DNA of 11,788 bases from JALZOC01 sp038320555 (GTDB lineage: Bacteria > Acidobacteriota > Vicinamibacteria > Vicinamibacterales > 2-12-FULL-66-21), in the NCBI GenBank assembly GCA_038320555.1, contig JBBQEJ010000159.1, forward strand, positions 1 through 11,788, in the 5' to 3' direction. The translations under genes were made by a program, and so were the position numbers. The notes beneath the pieces were generated by a model. That model searched no databases. It worked only from the letters and a program-made list of their open reading frames with translations, and was not told the origin of the DNA. Positions 1-6,047 of this stretch are shown in pieces (position 1 is the stretch's first letter; every line of letters begins with the position of its first letter).

Positions 1-143
1 GCGCCGACTCGCTCGACACGGTGGAGCTGGTCATGGCGTTCGAAGAAGAGTTCGGGATCGAGATCCCCGACGAGGATGCCGAGAAAATCACGCGCGTGAA
101 GGAAGCGGTCGAGTACATCGAGTCGCACAGCAAGAAGAAATAA
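1..143 (+). CDS. acpP: Acyl carrier protein, C-terminal part (5' end outside window)
   Basis: This is the last 46 codons of an acyl carrier protein; the reading frame starts at base 3 and ends at the TAA at 141-143. It opens with ADSLDTVEL, the invariant DSL motif whose serine carries the 4'-phosphopantetheine arm. The acidic helix II/III region follows (VMAFEEEFGIEIPDEDAEKI) and then the final helix (VKEAVEYIE) with a lysine-rich tail. ACP shuttles growing acyl chains as thioesters between the cytosolic fatty-acid synthesis enzymes. The length after the DSL serine is normal for a protein of about 80 residues, so only about half is visible. The next gene, fabF, is its usual partner in bacterial fab clusters. 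Identification is firm; a specialised ACP for another pathway is possible but less likely beside fabF. Confidence 0.95.
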   Translation, partial: ADSLDTVELVMAFEEEFGIEIPDEDAEKITRVKEAVEYIESHSKKK

Positions 144-210
144 CGCGCATGACCGCGCTCTGTACGGGCGGTCAGCTCGTGCGATGCGGGGAATCAGCCC
201 GTCAGCAGAA

Positions 211-285
211 GCGCGAGCGTAGCGGAGCGAGCAGCGAAGATCGAGCGCAGCGCAGCGAGCCAGGCGGGGTGTAGGGGACCCCGCC
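211..285. repeat. GAGCG-rich intergenic repeat ending in a perfect hairpin
   Basis: The 162-nt acpP-fabF spacer contains a low-complexity tract built from reiterated GCGAGC/AGCGAG words (211-260), followed by a perfect 8-bp inverted repeat GGCGGGGT (263-270) / ACCCCGCC (278-285) with a 7-nt loop. A weaker stem GACCGC/GCGGTC (151-156 and 168-173) lies just after the acpP stop. The hairpin has no T-run, so it is not a classical terminator, and it ends 11 nt before the fabF Shine-Dalgarno. It resembles REP-type dispersed elements and could stabilise or attenuate the mRNA between acpP, which needs high expression, and fabF. The structure is seen directly; the role is inferred. Confidence 0.6.
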
Positions 286-305
286 GATCAAACAATGGAG
301 GCGGA

Positions 306-1547
306 TTGAGCAGGCGAGTGGTCGTGACGGGTGTTGGCCTCGTGTCGCCACTCGGCATCGGGACCGGGGCGAACTGGGAAGCGCTCTGCGCGGGGCAGAG
401 CGGCATCGGACCGATCACGCGGTTCGACGCCTCCCAGTTCTCGGCGCGCATCGCAGGCGAGGTGAAACACTTCGATCCGCTGCAGTTTGTCGACAAGAAA
501 GACGTCAAGAAGATGGACGTCTTCATCCAGCTCGCGATCGCGGCGACCGAGTTCGCCATGAAGGACGCGACGCTGAAGGTGAGCCCGGAAAATGCGACCC
601 GCACGGGCGTCTTCATCGCGTCGGGGATCGGCGGATTCAGCACGATCGAGCGGGAACACAAGGCGCTCCTCGAGGGGGGGCCGCGGCGGATTTCCCCGTT
701 CTTCATCCCGGCAGCCATCATCAACCTGGCCGCGGGCCAGGTCTCCATTCGATTCGGGGCCAAGGGACCGAATTCCGCGACGTGCACGGCCTGCTCGGCG
801 TCGGCACATGCCATCGGCGACGCCTTCGAGATCATCAAGCGCGACGATGCCGACGTGATGATTGCTGGAGGATCGGAAGCGGCCATCACGCCCATGGGTG
901 TCGGCGGCTTTGCCGCCATGCGCGCCCTGTCCACCCGCAACGACGAGCCGCACCGTGCGAGCCGTCCGTTCGAGAAGGATCGGGACGGGTTCGTGATGGG
1001 CGAGGGCTCCGGCGTCGTCATCCTCGAGGAGCTCGAATTCGCCAGGCGGCGGGGCGCGTCCATCTATGCCGAGCTCGTCGGTTACGGCATGTCGGCCGAC
1101 GCCTTTCACATCACCGCTCCGTCTGAGGACGGCGACGGCGGGGTACGCGTGATGCAAGCGGCGCTGAAGCGCGCGGGCGTCGAGCCCAATCAGGTGGACT
1201 ACATCAACGCGCACGGCACCTCGACGCCGTACAACGACAGACTCGAAACGCTGGCGATCAAGCGCCTCTTCGGCGAACACGCGCGCACGGTCGCGATCTC
1301 GTCCACCAAGTCGATGACCGGACATCTCCTCGGCGCCGCCGGCGGCCTCGAAGCGGGCATTACCGTCCTGGCGATCCGGCATCAGCTGATTCCGCCCACC
1401 ATCAACTATGAGACGCCCGATCCCGACTGCGACCTCGACTACGTGCCGAATGTGAAACGAGCGGCGACGATCGACTACGCGCTGTCGAACTCGTTTGGCT
1501 TCGGCGGGACGAACGGCGCGTTGTTGTTCAAGAGGTTTGAGGAATAG
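306..1547 (+). CDS. fabF: Beta-ketoacyl-[acyl-carrier-protein] synthase II (KAS II)
   Basis: This cytosolic condensing enzyme of type II fatty-acid synthesis carries out decarboxylative Claisen condensation of malonyl-ACP with acyl-ACP. The product is 413 residues, the family's usual length. The catalytic triad sits exactly where expected: Cys163 in ATCTACSAS, His303 in NAHGTSTPYND and His340 in KSMTGHLLGAAG, with Lys335 in the same motif. The thiolase-fold N terminus is RRVVVTGVGLVSPLG and the C-terminal gate loop is NSFGFGGTNGALLF. The start is TTG at 306, preceded by GGAGG at 297-301, and it gives the canonical short FabF N terminus. The gene follows acpP, as in many fab clusters. After its stop there is an 88-nt spacer of heptad repeats before etfB. 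FabB is excluded by the triad context and length; all key residues are present. Confidence 0.97.
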   Translation: MSRRVVVTGVGLVSPLGIGTGANWEALCAGQSGIGPITRFDASQFSARIAGEVKHFDPLQFVDKKDVKKMDVFIQLAIAATEFAMKDATLKVSPENATRTGVFIASGIGGFSTIEREHKALLEGGPRRISPFFIPAAIINLAAGQVSIRFGAKGPNSATCTACSASAHAIGDAFEIIKRDDADVMIAGGSEAAITPMGVGGFAAMRALSTRNDEPHRASRPFEKDRDGFVMGEGSGVVILEELEFARRRGASIYAELVGYGMSADAFHITAPSEDGDGGVRVMQAALKRAGVEPNQVDYINAHGTSTPYNDRLETLAIKRLFGEHARTVAISSTKSMTGHLLGAAGGLEAGITVLAIRHQLIPPTINYETPDPDCDLDYVPNVKRAATIDYALSNSFGFGGTNGALLFKRFEE

Positions 1548-1626
1548 TTTCCAGTTTCCGGTTTCCAGGTTCGTTCACACAGTAACTGGCAACTGGCGAC
1601 TGGCAACTGGCAACTGGCAACTTCAC
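1548..1626. repeat. Heptanucleotide inverted-repeat element, copy 1
   Basis: This element fills nearly all of the fabF-etfB spacer. The left arm is three in-register heptads (TTTCCAG, TTTCCGG, TTTCCAG; 1548-1568). The right arm is five in-register heptads of ACTGGCA (1585-1619, one with G for the last A), followed by the decayed unit ACTTCAC (1620-1626). The left-arm heptad is close to the reverse complement of the right-arm heptad, so the RNA could fold into a long imperfect hairpin with a loop near 1569-1584. A related copy lies at 3387-3491. Tandem heptads of this kind are known as STRR sequences in cyanobacteria; here the inverted arrangement stands out. The function is unknown. Confidence 0.85.
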
Positions 1627-1635
1627 ATTGTCCCT

Positions 1636-2421
1636 ATGAAAATCGCCGTCTGTATCAAACAGGTCGTGACGCGCGAATGGCAGCTCCGTGTCAACGACGC
1701 CAAGACCTGGATTCGGGATCAGGACGCCAGCTTCGAGCTCAACGAGCCCGATGCCTACGCCCTCGAGGAAGCGCTTCGACTGAAGGAGCAGCACACCGGG
1801 GAAGTTGTCGTCGTCTCGGCGGGTCCGGCGCGCGCGGCGCAGGTGATTCGGGAGGCGCTGGCGCGCGGTGCGGACCGTGCGATCCACGTGGAGGCCGACG
1901 CCCTCGCCGCGGCCGACGCCGTTACCGTCGCTGACGCCATCGCCTCGGCGATCCGCGACGAGAGGTTCGATCTCGTGCTGACGGGCCTGCAATCCGACGA
2001 TCAGGGCTTCGGACAAGTGGGCGTCGTGCTCGCCGAGAAGCTTGGCATGCCGCACGCCACGATCATCATGGAGGTGCAGGCCGCAGAATCTCCTTCGTCC
2101 GGCTCAGGGCCGGCCGCCCTCCGCGTGAAGCGCGAGCTCGAGGGCGGCTGGTTCCAGTGGATCTCGCTGCCGCTTCCGGCGCTCCTGACGATTCAGAGCG
2201 GCATCAATCAGCTTCGCTACGCGACGCTGAAGGGGATCATGGCGGCGAAAAAGAAGGAGATACGCAAGGTCACCCCCTCGCCGTCAGCCGAGCCCACTCA
2301 GCGCATCCTCAACGTACACTTTCCGGAAAAGGCGAAAAAGACGCAGATGATTGTCGGCTCTCCCGCCGAAGCCGCCAGAGATCTCATCAAGCGGCTTCGA
2401 GAAGACGCGAGGGTCCTCTAG
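1636..2421 (+). CDS. etfB: Electron transfer flavoprotein, beta subunit
   Basis: This is the small subunit of the soluble ETF heterodimer, which accepts electrons from acyl-CoA and other dehydrogenases. The 261-residue length is typical. It begins MKIAVCIKQV, the standard EtfB N terminus, followed by LNEPDAYALEEALRLKE (35-51). The nucleotide-binding core is DLVLTGLQSDDQGFGQVG (112-129), the loop that binds structural AMP in classical ETFs (a second flavin in bifurcating ones). The C-terminal signature region spans about 162-208 (KRELEGGW...LPLPALLTIQ, then ATLKGIMAAKKKEI). The ATG at 1636 was chosen because the open frame upstream only translates the heptad repeat. No Shine-Dalgarno is visible in front of it. 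The gene is followed after one base by etfA, as expected for stoichiometric subunits. Sequence alone does not settle whether it is classical or bifurcating; the linked ETF-QO favours classical. Confidence 0.95.
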   Translation: MKIAVCIKQVVTREWQLRVNDAKTWIRDQDASFELNEPDAYALEEALRLKEQHTGEVVVVSAGPARAAQVIREALARGADRAIHVEADALAAADAVTVADAIASAIRDERFDLVLTGLQSDDQGFGQVGVVLAEKLGMPHATIIMEVQAAESPSSGSGPAALRVKRELEGGWFQWISLPLPALLTIQSGINQLRYATLKGIMAAKKKEIRKVTPSPSAEPTQRILNVHFPEKAKKTQMIVGSPAEAARDLIKRLREDARVL

Positions 2422-2422
2422 C

Positions 2423-3382
2423 ATGGTCCTGGTCATTGCCGAACAGCGGGGCGGGAAACTGAACCGCGCCACCTGGGAAACCGTTGCGGCGGCGCAGCAG
2501 GCTGGAGGCCCTGTGGCGATCGCGGTGCTCGGCGCTGGCGCCGATGCTGCCGCCGCGGAGCTGGCCGCCGCCGACGTGGCAGAAGTGATTGTCGTCGAGG
2601 CCCCCGCGGTGGCTGAATACACCGCAGACGGATACGTGCTCGCGCTGGCGGCGCTCGCCGCCCAGGAGCAGCCCGCGCTCGTCTTCCTGGCGCATACATA
2701 TCAGACGCGCGATTTTGCGCCGGCGCTCGCGGCCCGGCTCGGTCGCGCGCTCGTGACCGACGTGACTGCCGTCAAAAAAACAGGCGACCGGCTGGTCTAC
2801 GTCCGCCCGGTGTTTCAGGGCAAGTTGAATGCTGACGTCGAGGCGACAGGCCCGGCGCCGCACCTCGTGACTTTTCAAATAGGCGCATTTCGTGCCGATG
2901 CCGCGGCGCGTGGATCCTCGTCGGCGCCGTCCCGCACGGTGGCCGTGCCCGTCGATGCCGGCGCGATCCGGCAGAAGGCCGAAGCGCCGTTCCAGGAAGC
3001 CAGGCAAGCGGTCGATCTCTCCCAGGCCGAACGCATCGTGTCGGTCGGCCGCGGCATCAAAGCGCAGGAGCACCTGAAGATCGCCGAGGAGCTCGCGAGG
3101 GCGCTTGGCGCCGAGATCGCGGCCTCTCGACCGATCTGCGACGCCGGCTGGTTGCCGATGGATCGCCAGATTGGCAGCTCGGGCCAGACTGTCGCTCCCA
3201 AGTTGTACGTCGCGCTGGGCATCTCCGGCGCGATCCAGCACCTCGTCGGCATGAAGGGCTCGCGGACGATCGTGGCGATCAACAAGGATCCGGAGGCGCC
3301 GATCTTCGAGCTCGCCGACTTCGGCATTGTCGGGGATCTCTTTGAGATCGTGCCGGCAATGATCGCGGAATTGAAAAAGTGA
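2423..3382 (+). CDS. etfA: Electron transfer flavoprotein, alpha subunit
   Basis: This is the large, FAD-carrying ETF subunit, 319 residues and of normal length. The N-terminal domain (about 1-180, MVLVIAEQRGGKLNRATWE) is the partner of EtfB. The C-terminal FAD domain has the full signature: SVGRGI (207-212), SSGQTVAPKLYVALGISGAI (252-271) and INKDPEAPIFELADFGIVGD (286-305). These residues contact the isoalloxazine and ADP parts of FAD. The ATG at 2423 begins one base after the etfB stop, so the pair is probably translationally coupled; an upstream in-frame start would overlap etfB by about 70 nt and is unlikely. The middle of the N domain is strikingly alanine-rich (about 40-82), consistent with high-GC composition rather than a special domain. 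The second heptad element and the ETF-QO gene follow downstream. Confidence 0.97.
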   Translation: MVLVIAEQRGGKLNRATWETVAAAQQAGGPVAIAVLGAGADAAAAELAAADVAEVIVVEAPAVAEYTADGYVLALAALAAQEQPALVFLAHTYQTRDFAPALAARLGRALVTDVTAVKKTGDRLVYVRPVFQGKLNADVEATGPAPHLVTFQIGAFRADAAARGSSSAPSRTVAVPVDAGAIRQKAEAPFQEARQAVDLSQAERIVSVGRGIKAQEHLKIAEELARALGAEIAASRPICDAGWLPMDRQIGSSGQTVAPKLYVALGISGAIQHLVGMKGSRTIVAINKDPEAPIFELADFGIVGDLFEIVPAMIAELKK

Positions 3383-3386
3383 GTAA

Positions 3387-3491
3387 CCAGTCTCCAGTTC
3401 CCAGTGTCCAGGCCGAGTACTCGAAACGACCGGCGCACGGTGACTGGGAACTCCTAACTGGCAACTGTGAACTGGTAACTGGCAACTTCTT
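3387..3491. repeat. Heptanucleotide inverted-repeat element, copy 2
   Basis: This fills the etfA to ETF-QO spacer. The left arm is four heptads beginning CCAG (CCAGTCT, CCAGTTC, CCAGTGT, CCAGGCC; 3387-3414). The right arm is seven in-register heptads (3443-3491): ACTGGGA, ACTCCTA, ACTGGCA, ACTGTGA, ACTGGTA, ACTGGCA, ACTTCTT. The arms are approximately inverted repeats around a unique 28-nt loop (3415-3442). The last unit ends at 3491 and the TTG start codon of the next gene is at 3492, so the repeat replaces any normal ribosome-binding region. The terminal order ACTGGCA then ACTTC is the same as in copy 1, pointing to a shared origin. The function is unknown. Confidence 0.85.
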
Positions 3492-5156
3492 TTGACCCGC
3501 GAAACCCTTGAGGTCGATGTCCTGATCGTTGGCGGCGGGCCGGCCGGAATGTCGGCCGCGCTGCGGCTGGCGCAGTTGCAGAAGGAGCGCGGGGGCGAGC
3601 CCCTCGCGGTTGCGGTGCTGGAGAAGGCGCGCGAAACCGGCGCGCACATGCTGTCCGGCGCGGTCCTCGACCCCTCGGCGCTGCGGGTGCTGGTGCCGGA
3701 CTTCGTGGAAAAGGGGGCGCCTCTCGCCTCCGAAGTGCACCACGACCACGTGTACTTTCTCACCCGCACCGGCAAACTGAGGTTTCCCATCACCCCGCCG
3801 CCGCTCAGGAATCACGGCAACTACATCATCTCGCTCAACCGCTTCGTCAAGTGGCTCGGGGGCCTCGTCGAGAGCGAAGGGATCGACGTCTTCACGGGGT
3901 TTCCGGCGTCCGAGGTGCTGTACGACCGCGATCGCGTCGTCGGCGTACGCACCGGCGATCGGGGAATCGGCAAACATGGCGAGCGAAAATCAACGTTCGA
4001 GGCGGGCGTCGACGTCCGCGCGAAGGTCACCATTCTGACTGACGGCGTGCGGGGCAACCTGACCAAGGCGGTCGTGCGCCGCCTCGGACTCGATGCAGGA
4101 CGTTCGCCGCAACTTTACGCGCTCGGCATCAAAGAGTTGTGGGAAGTCCCTCCGCACCACATCCCGGCCGGTACGGTGATCCACACGATGGGGTATCCGC
4201 TGCGCATGGAGGAGTTCGGCGGCGCGTTCATCTACGCGATGCCCGACGGCGTTCTGTCGGTTGGCTTCGTCAGCGGGCTCGATTACCGCGACCCGATGTT
4301 CGATCCCCACGTCATCTTTCAGCACTTCAAACGTCATCCGCTTGTCGCGTCGCTGCTCGACGGCGGGCAGATGGTCCGATACGGCGCCAAGGCGCTGCCC
4401 GAAGGGGGTTGGCACACGATCCCGCGCGTGTATGCCGACGGCGTGCTCATCGCGGGAGACGCCGGCGGGTTTCTGAACTCGATGCGGCTCAAGGGAATTC
4501 ACCTGGCGATGTGGACCGGCATGCTGGCCGCCGAGAGCGCCTTCGACGCCGTCCGCTCGGCGGACGCGTCATCGGCCCGCCTGAAGAGTTACGCCGACGC
4601 GATCGATCGCAGCGACGTCCGCCGTGAGTTGTATCCCGTCCGAAATGTCCATCAAAGCTTCAGCTATGGATTGATGGCGGGCGTCGCGTACTCGGGGCTC
4701 TCGCTGGTGACCGGAGGCTGGTGGTATCGCGATCCGATGCCCGCGCATGCCGGCTATGAGCGGATCGCGAAGATCGACGAGTACTATCCCGATGGACGGC
4801 CCGATCCGGATTCACCTCTGCGGCCGGCCCGGATTGATCGCCAGCTCACGTTCGACAAGCTGACGAACGTCCACTACTCGGGGACGCGTCATCCCGAAGA
4901 TCAGCCCTCCCATCTCATCGTCCACGATGCCGATATCTGCCGCACGCGCTGCCGCACCGAGTATGGGAATCCGTGCACGCGATTCTGTCCGGCCAACGTG
5001 TACGAAATGGTCGAAGCGGGAGACGGCACGAAGACCTTGCAGATTAACGCATCGAACTGCGTTCACTGCAAGACCTGCGACATCATGGACCCCTACCAGG
5101 TGATCGACTGGGTGCCGCCCGAGGGTGGCGGAGGGCCGCAATACGAGGGGATGTAA
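3492..5156 (+). CDS. Electron transfer flavoprotein-ubiquinone oxidoreductase
   Basis: This membrane-associated FAD/4Fe-4S enzyme oxidises reduced ETF and delivers electrons to the quinone pool. The 554-residue length is normal for bacterial ETF-QO. The N terminus has the Rossmann dinucleotide motif VLIVGGGPAGMSAALRL (GGGPAG at 14-19), then HMLSGAVLDP. The second FAD contact is IAGDAGGFLNSMRLKGIHLA. The C-terminal ferredoxin-like domain carries the cluster ligands Cys499 (RFCPANVYE), Cys523, Cys526 and Cys529 (NCVHCKTCDI), and ends with the family hallmark PPEGGGGP. The TTG at 3492 is the first usable start after an in-frame stop at 3468; no later start keeps the FAD motif intact. There is no Shine-Dalgarno because heptad repeat abuts the start. 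Linkage to etfBA gives the complete ETF-to-quinone path; a FixC-type homologue is less likely given the fused Fe-S domain. Confidence 0.96.
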   Translation: MTRETLEVDVLIVGGGPAGMSAALRLAQLQKERGGEPLAVAVLEKARETGAHMLSGAVLDPSALRVLVPDFVEKGAPLASEVHHDHVYFLTRTGKLRFPITPPPLRNHGNYIISLNRFVKWLGGLVESEGIDVFTGFPASEVLYDRDRVVGVRTGDRGIGKHGERKSTFEAGVDVRAKVTILTDGVRGNLTKAVVRRLGLDAGRSPQLYALGIKELWEVPPHHIPAGTVIHTMGYPLRMEEFGGAFIYAMPDGVLSVGFVSGLDYRDPMFDPHVIFQHFKRHPLVASLLDGGQMVRYGAKALPEGGWHTIPRVYADGVLIAGDAGGFLNSMRLKGIHLAMWTGMLAAESAFDAVRSADASSARLKSYADAIDRSDVRRELYPVRNVHQSFSYGLMAGVAYSGLSLVTGGWWYRDPMPAHAGYERIAKIDEYYPDGRPDPDSPLRPARIDRQLTFDKLTNVHYSGTRHPEDQPSHLIVHDADICRTRCRTEYGNPCTRFCPANVYEMVEAGDGTKTLQINASNCVHCKTCDIMDPYQVIDWVPPEGGGGPQYEGM

Positions 5157-5224
5157 GAGGGAAAAGAGGACAAGGCAAAGGCCACAAAGGACAGAGGACA
5201 GGGACGAGGCACAGGCAACGAGGA
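5157..5224 (+). repeat. Purine-rich GG-periodic spacer
   Basis: The 68-nt gap before the acyltransferase contains only A, G and C on this strand, with no T from after the ETF-QO stop until the next start codon. GG dinucleotides recur about every six bases (5168, 5174, 5180, 5189, 5196, 5202, 5208, 5214), giving degenerate units such as GGACAA, GGCAAA, GGACAG and GGCACA. It is a third spacer of short-repeat character in the same gene string but differs in unit from the heptads. Its many GAGG/GGAC words offer several weak ribosome-binding sites. Whether it is a decayed repeat or a selected unstructured leader cannot be decided here. Confidence 0.55.
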
Positions 5225-5893
5225 ATGTCAGCGCTTACCGCGGCTCAGCGCGCGAAGGCCTCACTGATCGCAGCAGCCGCGTTTCCCGTCGTCGCGGGAT
5301 TGAGCGCAACGCTGCGGTGGAAGGTCGAAGGGGCCGAGCATTGGGACGCGGTCGTCTCGTCCGGACGCCGGCCGATACTTGCCTTGTGGCACGGCCGCAT
5401 TTTCGCCGGTCTTCACTACTTTCGCGGCCGCGGCGTTGTCGTCATCACCAGCCAGAATTTCGATGGCGAATGGATCGCCCGGATCCTGCATCGCTTCGGC
5501 TTCAGAACGGCGCGGGGTTCCTCGTCCCGCGGGGGCGCCCGGGCGCTCGTGCACATGCGGCGCGCGCTCGCGGCGGGGCGTCCCGCGGCGTTCACGGTCG
5601 ATGGTCCTCGCGGGCCTGCACGGGTGGCGCAGCCGGGAGCGGTCTGGCTGGCGGCCGCAACCGGGAATCCGATCCTGCCATTTCACATCGAGGCCGGCCG
5701 GTACTGGACGGCACGGAGCTGGGATCGGACCCAGATCCCCAAGCCGTTCAGTACCGTGGCGCTCGCGATTGGTGAGCCTCTCCCCATCCTCTCAACCGAG
5801 CCGGCCGTCATCGCGCGGGGGCAGGCCGACCTGGAAGCGGCGCTTGCGCGACTCGAGCATCGGGCCCTTGCCATGTTGCCCAAGCGCCGTTAG
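5225..5893 (+). CDS. DUF374-family lysophospholipid/lipid A acyltransferase-like protein
   Basis: This 222-residue protein of the DUF374 branch of the LPLAT superfamily is thought to transfer acyl chains to a glycerol- or lipid A-type acceptor at the inner membrane. The order of motifs matches the family: a hydrophobic N-terminal segment (about 12-27), the catalytic-block LALWHGRIFAG with His56, ITSQNFDGEWIA (DGE at 80-82), RGSSSRGGARAL (97-108), the strongly conserved DGPRGP (126-131), GNPILPFHIEA and SWDRTQIPKPFS (165-176). The usual SxHxDGE reads SQNFDGE here, so the histidine is absent. The ATG at 5225 is the first start consistent with family length; the upstream spacer is purine repeat. 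The gene follows ETF-QO after 68 nt and could be co-transcribed. The family is clear; the true substrate is not known. Confidence 0.88.
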   Translation: MSALTAAQRAKASLIAAAAFPVVAGLSATLRWKVEGAEHWDAVVSSGRRPILALWHGRIFAGLHYFRGRGVVVITSQNFDGEWIARILHRFGFRTARGSSSRGGARALVHMRRALAAGRPAAFTVDGPRGPARVAQPGAVWLAAATGNPILPFHIEAGRYWTARSWDRTQIPKPFSTVALAIGEPLPILSTEPAVIARGQADLEAALARLEHRALAMLPKRR

Positions 5894-5937
5894 TCCGTCC
5901 TGTCCAACGAGCGATCTGCACGGCGGCCGAAGAAAGG

Positions 5938-5998
5938 CTTGCGCAAGGCAGAATTAAGTTCCCAAAACGGCATCTTGTCGGGACCCGAACGTCCCAAG
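5938..5998. promoter_or_regulatory. Palindromes upstream of the sigma-54 promoter
   Basis: The 154-nt gap after the acyltransferase holds a perfect palindrome CTTGCGCAAG (5938-5947) and a compound inverted repeat: GGGAC (5980-5984) / GTCCC (5991-5995) with outer CTT/AAG, which also contains TCGGGACCCGA (5978-5988). The compound repeat lies about 60 bp upstream of the predicted start site of the sigma-54 promoter at 6023-6038, so it is a candidate activator (UAS) site. It could equally be an mRNA 3' structure of the preceding gene. Only the symmetry is observed. Confidence 0.3.
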
Positions 5999-6022
5999 GG
6001 CTGGCCGCTGAAGCTCTGCCGC

Positions 6023-6038
6023 TGGCGGCAGCTTTGCA
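6023..6038 (+). promoter_or_regulatory. Candidate sigma-54 (-24/-12) promoter P1
   Basis: TGGCGGCAGCTTTGCA fits the sigma-54 pattern TGGCACR-N4-TTGCW: TGGC at -24, TTGCA at -12 and exactly 10 bases between the GG (6024-6025) and GC (6036-6037). The predicted transcription start is near 6049. It overlaps a dyad, AAGCT-GCCG / CGGC-AGCTT (6011-6034, 4-nt loop, 2-nt bulge), which might be a weak terminator of the upstream gene or an operator. A start near 6049 would exclude the GTG at 6048 as the start codon of the next gene and favour the ATG at 6105. A sigma-54 activator gene 3 kb downstream strengthens the reading. Confidence 0.55.
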
Positions 6039-6047
6039 CTGAGGGGC

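Noticed and set aside
263..285. Intrinsic terminator after acpP
   Set aside because: The stem is strong but there is no T-run; it lies directly before the fabF ribosome-binding site.
288..1382. 364-codon open frame on the minus strand over fabF
   Set aside because: It is antisense to a complete, motif-perfect fabF; arginine- and aspartate-rich translation is typical of high-GC shadow frames.
1585..1626. Heptad array as a sigma-54 promoter or CRISPR array
   Set aside because: TGGC recurs, but no GC falls 10 bases after a GG in the required place; repeats are 7 bp without spacers, so not CRISPR.
1495..1635. N-terminal extension of EtfB into the fabF end and spacer
   Set aside because: It translates the heptad repeat (TGNW units) and overlaps fabF; MKIAVCIKQV at 1636 is the standard EtfB start.
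2387..3793. 468-codon minus-strand frame spanning etfA, the repeat spacer and ETF-QO
   Set aside because: It is antisense to well-identified genes and reads through the heptad repeat; no recognisable domain.
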